Notes under the pieces: generated by a model
Told to the model about the DNA's origin: nothing
The model's input: the letters and a program-made list of their open reading frames with translations, nothing else
The model's database searches: none
Made by a program: the position numbers and the translations under genes
Source: Thermoleophilia bacterium
GTDB lineage: Bacteria; Actinomycetota; Thermoleophilia; Gaiellales; Gaiellaceae
Assembly (NCBI GenBank): GCA_025935275.1
Contig: JAICVP010000144.1
Span: 1 to 5,578 of the forward strand
Direction: 5' to 3'
DNA: 5,578 nt
Part shown: positions 1 through 4,572 of the stretch, piece by piece
How positions within the stretch are numbered: position 1 is the stretch's first letter
How the letters are laid out: each line of letters begins with the position of its first letter

Positions 1-523
1 AGTGCATGAGGCGACGCCGGGCACGCACCGGCTGCTCGAGTGAGCTGGCGAGAGAGCGGCGCGCGCGGAAGATCAGCGTCTCGACCGCCGCCTGGGTCAT
101 TCCCAGTTCGGCGGCCACCTCTCGGTACGAGAGGCCCTGCCACTCTCGCAGCAGAATGGCGTGTCGCTGCTGCTCGGGAAGGTCTGCGAGCGCCTCGTCG
201 AGGCCGAAGAGCTCGTCGCCCTGGATCTCGGGAGCCGCGACGACGTCCTGCACTGCCTGCAAATCGTGTGGGCGCTCGACCCGGGCGCGGCGGTACGAGG
301 AGCGCTGGCGCGTGAGGCATACGTTGTGGGCGACCTTGAAGAGCCACGCCTGCGCCGCCTCCGGCTCGAAGCCGTCCTTGAGGCTCCGGCAGGCGTTCAG
401 GTAGGTCGCCTGCACGGCGTCCTCCGCCTCCTCGGGAGAGCCGAGCTGGCGCAGGCAATACAGGTAGATCCGGCGGTGATGCTCGTTGAAGAGTTCTTCG
501 GCGAGCTGGGGCGCCGCGCTCAT
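1..523 (-). CDS. ECF-type RNA polymerase sigma-70 factor (partial, C-terminus beyond left edge)
   Basis: Alternative sigma factor that would direct core RNA polymerase to a regulon; 174 codons are visible. Region 2 spans about residues 8-77 (FNEHHRRIYLYCLRQLG, then EEAEDAVQATYLNA and AWLFKVAHNVCL). Region 4 spans about 107-157 (LADLPEQQRHAILLREWQG, then the helix-turn-helix YREVAAELGMTQAAVETLIF and RARRSL). The short linker has no region 3, which is the ECF layout. The ATG at 523 is the only good start: an in-frame TGA lies 24 bases upstream with no other start codon between. GGGAAG abuts the ATG and is too close for a normal ribosome binding site. The gene starts 47 bases after ricT on the same strand, so co-transcription is likely. 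The frame stays open past region 4 with a basic stretch (RARRRLMH), so a short tail or an added C-terminal domain may follow. No anti-sigma gene is visible. The family is clear; the ECF subgroup and regulon are unknown. Confidence 0.93.
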   Translation of the reverse strand, partial: MSAAPQLAEELFNEHHRRIYLYCLRQLGSPEEAEDAVQATYLNACRSLKDGFEPEAAQAWLFKVAHNVCLTRQRSSYRRARVERPHDLQAVQDVVAAPEIQGDELFGLDEALADLPEQQRHAILLREWQGLSYREVAAELGMTQAAVETLIFRARRSLASSLEQPVRARRRLMH

Positions 524-570
524 CTTCCCAGTCTGGAAGAGGGCTCAGGCGGGGTCGTCCCCCAAAAGGG

Positions 571-1368
571 TCAGGCCACTTCGCGGCACTCGTCGATCGA
601 GATGTCGAAGGCCTCGCCGCCCTCGGGCTCGACGGTGCAGGTGTCGTCGAGAACCTGGTAGGAGGTGACGACGCCGCCGCCCTGCGGGGTGTCGACGCGC
701 CGGCCGACGCGGGGCGCGCGGTCGCGGAAGCTCTTGTACGTCGGGTGCTCGAACGCGAGGCAGCAGCGCAGCCTGCCGCACAGACCGGTGATGCGCCCGG
801 AGCTCATCGGGAGCTCCTGGTCCTTGGCCATCCGCAGCGTGATCGGCTGCTCGTGCGAGGGGTACTTCCGGCAGCAGTGCTGGTCGCCGCAGAGCCCGTG
901 GTCGCCGCACAGGCGGGCGCACTCCCGCGGCCCGACTGAGCGGAGCTCGATGCGCCTGTCGAGCCGCCCGCGGAGCGTCTCCTGCAGGGCGGTCAGGTCC
1001 GGCCGGGTCTCGGCCTGATAAGAGAAGACGATCCGCGACCCGTCGAAGACGAGCTCTGCGGAGACGGGCTTCAGCTCGAGATCGGAGCCGCGCAGAAGCT
1101 CGCGGAGAACCTTCATCGCCTGCTTCGCCTCCGCGCGGTTCTTGGCCACGGTCTCCTCGTCCGCGCTTGTCGCGCGGCGAACGACGCGCTTCAGCGGCTG
1201 TGCCGGCGGAGCCTCGAGCTCGTAGTTCGGCTGCACGACCCGCCCGAGCTCCTGGCCGCGCGAGGTGTGGCAGATGACCTTCGTGTTCCAGGCCAGCTCG
1301 AGCCCGTTCGGATCGAACGAATAGACCTTCCCTCCGGGCGAGAAGACGACGCCGACGGCCGTTGTCAT
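571..1368 (-). CDS. ricT: PSP1-domain protein, RicT (YaaT) family
   Basis: 265 residues, close to the family's usual length. The N-terminus (VGVVFSPGGKVYSFDP, residues 5-20) and the core GPRECARLCGDHGLCGDQHC (147-166) plus GRITGLCGRLRCCLAFE (191-207) match the RicT/YaaT pattern. Two C-x4-CC motifs are present (C160, C165, C166 and C197, C202, C203), with the conserved MAKDQ (180-184) between them. In Bacillus subtilis RicT works with RicA and RicF as an iron-sulfur complex that affects RNase Y-dependent mRNA maturation, sporulation, competence and biofilm formation. Whether this organism has those partners cannot be seen. C150 and C154 are additional cysteines just ahead of the first motif. 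The gene begins 9 bases after the holB stop with no Shine-Dalgarno sequence, which suggests translational coupling. The holB-ricT adjacency is the same as in Bacillus. The family call is firm; the exact role here is inferred. Confidence 0.9.
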   Translation of the reverse strand: MTTAVGVVFSPGGKVYSFDPNGLELAWNTKVICHTSRGQELGRVVQPNYELEAPPAQPLKRVVRRATSADEETVAKNRAEAKQAMKVLRELLRGSDLELKPVSAELVFDGSRIVFSYQAETRPDLTALQETLRGRLDRRIELRSVGPRECARLCGDHGLCGDQHCCRKYPSHEQPITLRMAKDQELPMSSGRITGLCGRLRCCLAFEHPTYKSFRDRAPRVGRRVDTPQGGGVVTSYQVLDDTCTVEPEGGEAFDISIDECREVA

Positions 1369-1378
1369 GCGGGAAACG

Positions 1379-2449
1379 CTAGCGCGCCGGGGCCGCGGAG
1401 GCGAGCTCGCGCCTGAGCTGCACGAACAGGCCTTCGAGCGCGAGGCTGGTCTGCACCTGGAATTCGAACGACCGCCACGTCTCGCGCACCGCCTCGGCTG
1501 CTCGCTCGGCCGGCAGCGAACGCTCGGAGACGCCGTCCTCGGCGAGCTCGGCCAGCCGGTCGGAGTTCACGAGCGCACCTTCTGCCCCGGCCGCGGCGAC
1601 GACCAGGTCGCGGTACCAGCTGGAGAGAATGTCGAGCGCGTCGAGGATCTCCTCGCGCTCTGCTCCCCGGGCGGCCCGGCGAAGCCGCTGCTCGAGCTCG
1701 CGCTGGGACTCCTCGCCGGTGGAGGCGGCCTCGGCCTCCGCCCGTGCTTCGGCCGCACGCGCCTGCGCGAGCTCGCCCACCTTCCCCGATGCCGTTGCCG
1801 GGTCGAACGTGGGATCCCGATAGACGGAGCGCGCGAGCTCGATCAGGACTGCGCGGCGTTGGCCGGCCTCCTCGTTCAGGAGCCGGTCTGCACGATCCAG
1901 CCTCCCGCCCGCGAGCCGCGCGAGCGCGTCGAGCTGCTCGCCCGCGACCCCGCGCGTGGAGAGGTAGGCCTTCACCGCGCGTTGCGAGAGGCGCTTGAAC
2001 GGCACGTGCTGGCAGCGTGAGCGGATCGTGGGCGCGAGCGGCCCGAGGTCGTCGGCCACGAGCACGATCACCGCGTAGTCGGGGGGCTCTTCGAGATCTT
2101 TGAGCAGAGCGTCGGCGGCGTCCTCGTTCATGGTGTGCGCCCCGAAGACGAGGTAGACGCGCCGCGCCGCCTCGAACGGGCGCATGTGCAGGTCGCGGCG
2201 CAGGTCGCGGACCGGGTCGATCCGGATCTGGTCGCCCAGCGGCTCGAGCACGTAGAGATCGGGGTGGGCTCGGCGGCCGACCCGGTCCGGATCGCCGAGC
2301 AGCGCGCCGGCGAAGGCGACAGCGGCCCGCCGCTTCCCCACACCGCGCGGGCCGTGGAAGAGGTACGCATGCGCCGGGCCGTCGGCGAGCGCCGCTCTCA
2401 GGAGGCCCTTGGCCTCGTCCTGCTCAGGGAAGGTCTCGAAGGTGTCCAT
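1379..2449 (-). CDS. holB: DNA polymerase III delta-prime subunit (clamp loader)
   Basis: 356 residues from the ATG at 2449. Delta-prime is the non-hydrolysing AAA+ subunit of the clamp loader that places the beta sliding clamp on DNA. The reading begins MDTFETFPEQ and reaches HAYLFHGPRGVGKRR (27-41), a P-loop whose usual Ser/Thr after Lys39 is Arg40. It continues with ADALLKDLEEPP (112-123) and the clamp-loader SRC motif (134-136, in TIRSRCQHVPF). The C-terminal helical collar includes ALDILSSWYRDLVV (281-294). An Ala/Glu/Arg-rich helical stretch at about 228-275 looks coiled-coil-like. No cysteine lies between the P-loop and HPDLYVLEP (62-70), where bacterial clamp-loader subunits usually carry a four-Cys zinc module, so that module appears lost. 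The frame extends upstream to 2530, but the ATG at 2449 is chosen because the family N-terminus starts there and the extension reads as low-complexity sequence over tmk. It overlaps the end of tmk by 26 bases, implying coupled translation. Confidence 0.9.
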   Translation of the reverse strand: MDTFETFPEQDEAKGLLRAALADGPAHAYLFHGPRGVGKRRAAVAFAGALLGDPDRVGRRAHPDLYVLEPLGDQIRIDPVRDLRRDLHMRPFEAARRVYLVFGAHTMNEDAADALLKDLEEPPDYAVIVLVADDLGPLAPTIRSRCQHVPFKRLSQRAVKAYLSTRGVAGEQLDALARLAGGRLDRADRLLNEEAGQRRAVLIELARSVYRDPTFDPATASGKVGELAQARAAEARAEAEAASTGEESQRELEQRLRRAARGAEREEILDALDILSSWYRDLVVAAAGAEGALVNSDRLAELAEDGVSERSLPAERAAEAVRETWRSFEFQVQTSLALEGLFVQLRRELASAAPAR

Positions 2450-3020
2450 GGATCTGCTCGGCGAGAACTTCGGCCTTGGCCGTCCCGTCCAGGACGACGA
2501 TGCGCTGGGAGAAGATTTCAGCGAGCTCACGGTAGGCGCGATCGACCTCGGCGGCGAACGCGTCTCCCTCGCGTTCGATGCGGTCCGGCGAGGTGCCGCG
2601 CCGCAGCGCGGCGACGTCGCCCGGGACGACGAGGAGAAAGGTGCGGTCGGGCAGGAGGCTGCTCGTGACGGCGAGGTTAACCTCGAGCACGCGCTCGACT
2701 CCGAGGCCGCGGGCGATGCCCTGGTAGGCCAGTGACGAGTCGATGTAGTGGTCGCACACCACGTCTGAGCCCTCGGCGAGGGCCGGCCTGATCACCTCGT
2801 CGACGAGCTGCGCGCGGGCCGCGCTGAAGAGCGTCGCCTCGGCCCACGGCGCGAGCCGCTCGCTGTGCAGCAGGAGCTCCCGGATCCGTTCTCCGGCTTC
2901 CGTCCCGCCGGGCTCACGGGTGTCGACGACCTCGCGTCCCTCTGCCCGAAGCCGCTCGGTCAGGAGCCGCGCCTGCGTGCTTTTCCCCGAGCCGTCGACG
3001 CCTTCGAAGGTTACGAACAT
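2424..3020 (-). CDS. tmk: Thymidylate kinase (dTMP kinase)
   Basis: 198 residues, a normal family length. It phosphorylates dTMP to dTDP with ATP, the step both de novo and salvage routes need to make dTTP; cytosolic. The P-loop is FEGVDGSGKST (5-15), followed by the dTMP-site motif REPGGTEAGERIRELLL (35-51), then CDHYIDSSLAYQG (89-101), and the LID segment PDRIEREGDAF (145-155) whose arginines mark the bacterial (type II) form. The DR[YF] motif is DHY here: His91 replaces the usual Arg. The ATG at 3020 starts immediately before MFVTFEG; the frame stays open upstream to 3392, but that part reads as a shadow of the epimerase gene. No Shine-Dalgarno sequence precedes the start (the upstream bases are CCCGCTTCC), and the candidate -10 box on this strand leaves only a few bases of leader. 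It is the first gene of the minus-strand operon and overlaps holB. Confidence 0.96.
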   Translation of the reverse strand: MFVTFEGVDGSGKSTQARLLTERLRAEGREVVDTREPGGTEAGERIRELLLHSERLAPWAEATLFSAARAQLVDEVIRPALAEGSDVVCDHYIDSSLAYQGIARGLGVERVLEVNLAVTSSLLPDRTFLLVVPGDVAALRRGTSPDRIEREGDAFAAEVDRAYRELAEIFSQRIVVLDGTAKAEVLAEQIHGHLRDLP

Positions 3021-3031
3021 GGAAGCGGGCC

Positions 3032-3037
3032 TAGAAT
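3032..3037 (+). promoter_or_regulatory. Candidate -10 box for the epimerase gene; possible leaderless start
   Basis: TAGAAT matches TATAAT at five of six positions and sits in a short AT-rich patch (TAGAATAAT, 3032-3040) in otherwise GC-rich DNA. The GTG start codon begins 8 bases after it, where transcription itself would be expected to begin, so the mRNA would carry little or no 5' leader. The upstream TTACGA (3011-3016) is a poor -35 match with a 15-base spacer and lies inside the tmk coding region. Confidence 0.5.
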
Positions 3038-3038
3038 A
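3033..3038 (-). promoter_or_regulatory. Candidate -10 box for the tmk-holB-ricT-sigma operon
   Basis: Read on the minus strand this is TATTCT, a TANNNT-type -10 box with four of six matches to TATAAT. TTACGA (minus strand of 3056-3061) lies 17 bases upstream as a weak -35 candidate. The tmk ATG is 12 bases downstream, so the transcript would have a leader of only about five bases. The position between divergent genes supports it; the motif itself is weak. Confidence 0.4.
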
Positions 3039-3045
3039 ATGCGCT

Positions 3046-3984
3046 GTGCGGGCGCTCGTAACAGGCGGAGCTGGCTTCATCGGCTCGCATGTAGTGGACG
3101 CGCTCGTCGGACGTGGCGACGACGTCTGGGTGCTCGACAGCCTGGCGAACGGACGGCGCGAGAACGTCGCTGAGGGGGCTCGCCTGGTCGAGCTCGACAT
3201 CCGCGATGCGGATGCCCTCGCCGGCGCCTTCGCGGAGGCCAAGCCGGAGACGTGCTTCCACCTGGCGGCGCAGGCGGACGTGCGCGTCTCCATCGCAGAG
3301 CCCGCCTTCGACGCGGAGGTCAACGTGATCGGCACCGCCAATGTCCTCGAGGCGGCGCGCGAGCAGGAGACGAAGGTGGTCTTCTCCTCCACCGGCGGCG
3401 CGATCTACGGCGAGTGCGACGGCCCGGCCGACGAAGACTCGCCGCGGCTCCCGCTCGCGCCCTACGGGACCTCGAAGCTGGCGGGTGAGGAGTACCTGGG
3501 CACCTGGAGCAGGCTGTACGGCGCGGGCCACGTCGCGCTGCGTTACGGCAACGTCTACGGGCCGAGGCAGGACCCCCACGGCGAGGCGGGCGTCGTGGCG
3601 ATCTTCTTCGGGCGGATCGCAAACGGCGGGGAGCTGCACATCTTCGGAGACGGCCGGCAGACGCGGGACTACGTTTTCGTCGCGGATGTCGTCGCGGCAA
3701 CCCTGGCCGCAGCTTCGGGGCCCGAGGGCGTCTACAACGTCGGCACGGGGATCGAGACGTCCGTGCTCGAGCTCGCGGAGGAATGCAAACGCGCGAGCGG
3801 GGTCGAGGCCGAGATCGTCTTCGACCCGCCGAGGCTGGGGGAGCTCTCCCGCAGCGTTCTCGATCCTTCGAGGGCTGAGGAGGCACTCGGCTGGCGGCCG
3901 GCGACGTCGCTCGCTGCGGGCCTCGAGGCGACCTGGAATTTCGTGCGAACCGCGGAAGGAGAGGGCGAAACCGGGGCGAACTAG
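3046..3984 (+). CDS. NAD-dependent sugar-nucleotide epimerase/dehydratase (UDP-glucose 4-epimerase-like, extended SDR)
   Basis: 312 residues, starting at GTG 3046 and ending at TAG. The Rossmann NAD motif TGGAGFIGSHVVDAL is at 6-20, and the acidic NAD-ribose position is in VLDSLANGRREN (29-40, Asp31). SSTGGAIYGE (114-123) carries the catalytic Ser/Thr, and Tyr140-x3-Lys144 (in APYGTSKLAGEEY) is the catalytic pair. RYGNVYGPRQDP (166-177) and the substrate-region motif GDGRQTRDYVFVADV (201-215) follow. These are the features of GalE-like enzymes that interconvert UDP-sugars for cell-wall polysaccharides and glycolipids. UDP-glucose 4-epimerase is the most likely activity, but related UDP-GlcNAc, UDP-glucuronate or dTDP-sugar enzymes share every motif, so no gene symbol is given. 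The GTG is chosen because the Rossmann strand begins at once and little space separates it from tmk. There is no Shine-Dalgarno sequence. The next gene begins 8 bases after the stop, so both are probably co-transcribed. Confidence 0.92.
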   Translation: MRALVTGGAGFIGSHVVDALVGRGDDVWVLDSLANGRRENVAEGARLVELDIRDADALAGAFAEAKPETCFHLAAQADVRVSIAEPAFDAEVNVIGTANVLEAAREQETKVVFSSTGGAIYGECDGPADEDSPRLPLAPYGTSKLAGEEYLGTWSRLYGAGHVALRYGNVYGPRQDPHGEAGVVAIFFGRIANGGELHIFGDGRQTRDYVFVADVVAATLAAASGPEGVYNVGTGIETSVLELAEECKRASGVEAEIVFDPPRLGELSRSVLDPSRAEEALGWRPATSLAAGLEATWNFVRTAEGEGETGAN

Positions 3985-3992
3985 TCGGCCCG

Positions 3993-4544
3993 ATGGATCA
4001 TCCCCTCGATCATTCCGTCGAGTACGAGCCGCTTCAACCCTGGCGCGCAGCCGCGATGATCGCGACGGGAATCGCCGCGGTCGAGCTCTTCATCCTCCTC
4101 CTCATCGGCTTCGTGCTCGGCGCGAAGGCCTTCTCCGACAAGACGGAGACGGCGACGATCGCAGCTATCAAGCGCGAAGTCCCGCAGGCGGCTCAGACCC
4201 AGACGTCGAACGAGCAGAAGCCGGCCGAGACGTCGCAGAAGAAGGAAGAGCCCAAGCTCCTCCCGCGCGGGAGGACCTCGGTCGTGATCCTGAACGGGAA
4301 CGGCATCCCCGGCGCAGCCGCGGTGAACGCGGACAAGGCGCACTCGCTGCGCTACATCGTCACGGCGACCGGAAACGCGCCCAGCACCGACTTCGCGCGC
4401 TCGATGGTCATGTTCCGGCCCGGATTCAAGCCGGCGGCCCAGCGGCTCGCGGAGGACATGGGCGTCAAGGCCGTGACACCGCTCGACGGGATCAGCAAGG
4501 GCGACCTTCAGGGCGCTCAGCTCGCGCTCATCATCGGCGGGTAG
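3993..4544 (+). CDS. Membrane-anchored protein with LytR_C (LytR/CpsA/Psr C-terminal) domain
   Basis: 183 residues. A short cytoplasmic head (1-17) is followed by one hydrophobic segment at about 19-43 (IAAVELFILLLIGFVLGAKA at its core), then a polar Gln/Lys/Glu-rich linker (about 48-93), then a C-terminal domain (94-183). That domain has the LytR_C pattern: TSVVILNGNGIPGAA (95-109), TGNAPSTDFARSMVMFRPGF (126-145), AAQRLAEDMGV (148-158) and a closing beta strand LALIIGG. Topology would be a single-pass anchor with the domain outside the cell. LytR_C usually follows the LytR-CpsA-Psr phosphotransferase domain that attaches glycopolymers to peptidoglycan; here that catalytic domain is absent, so this is a stand-alone version of unknown function. 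It follows the epimerase by 8 bases, consistent with an envelope role. GGGGCG lies about 15 bases before the ATG, too far for a standard ribosome binding site. The domain call is good; the function is not established. Confidence 0.85.
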   Translation: MDHPLDHSVEYEPLQPWRAAAMIATGIAAVELFILLLIGFVLGAKAFSDKTETATIAAIKREVPQAAQTQTSNEQKPAETSQKKEEPKLLPRGRTSVVILNGNGIPGAAAVNADKAHSLRYIVTATGNAPSTDFARSMVMFRPGFKPAAQRLAEDMGVKAVTPLDGISKGDLQGAQLALIIGG

Positions 4545-4560
4545 TCGGCCTTCACCCGGC

Positions 4561-4566
4561 TAGGCT
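4561..4566 (+). promoter_or_regulatory. Candidate -10 box for a leaderless hemE transcript
   Basis: TAGGCT fits the actinobacterial TANNNT -10 pattern and is separated by 6 bases from the hemE GTG, where transcription would then begin. It lies in a short tandem GGCTA repeat (4558-4569) in the 28-base gap after the LytR_C gene. No convincing -35 element is visible. AGGA at 4567-4570 could instead be a ribosome binding site, but it leaves only two bases before the start codon. Confidence 0.35.
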
Positions 4567-4572
4567 AGGAAC

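Larger units (their letters stand above)
3010..3062. repeat. 7-base inverted repeat centred on the divergent promoter region
   Basis: GTTACGA at 3010-3016 and its reverse complement TCGTAAC at 3056-3062 are placed symmetrically around position 3036, the middle of the AT-rich core that holds both candidate -10 boxes. Each arm lies inside the first codons of one gene, encoding the Val-Thr pair of tmk (residues 3-4) and of the epimerase (residues 5-6). The arms could be -35 elements or regulator half-sites, or a coincidence of two proteins that both begin with a Val-Thr strand. Confidence 0.35.

Noticed and set aside
551..563. Small GGGG-loop-CCCC hairpin between ricT and the sigma gene
   Set aside because: Only about four base pairs and no T-run follows on the minus strand, so it does not support a terminator call.
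1367..2020. 217-codon plus-strand open frame antisense to holB
   Set aside because: No family motif, and it lies wholly within a clear holB gene; shadow frame.
2450..2530. 27-codon upstream extension of holB
   Set aside because: Low-complexity Ser/Pro-rich sequence that would overlap tmk more deeply; the family N-terminus starts at the ATG at 2449.
3021..3392. Upstream extension of the tmk frame by 124 codons
   Set aside because: The translation is Ser/Thr/Ala/Arg-rich and antisense to the epimerase; thymidylate kinases begin right at the MFVTFEG of the ATG at 3020.
3995..4014. Imperfect direct repeat around GATCAT at the start of the LytR_C gene
   Set aside because: It is explained by the protein sequence repeating Asp-His (DHP, DHS) at residues 2-8; too short to call a regulatory site.
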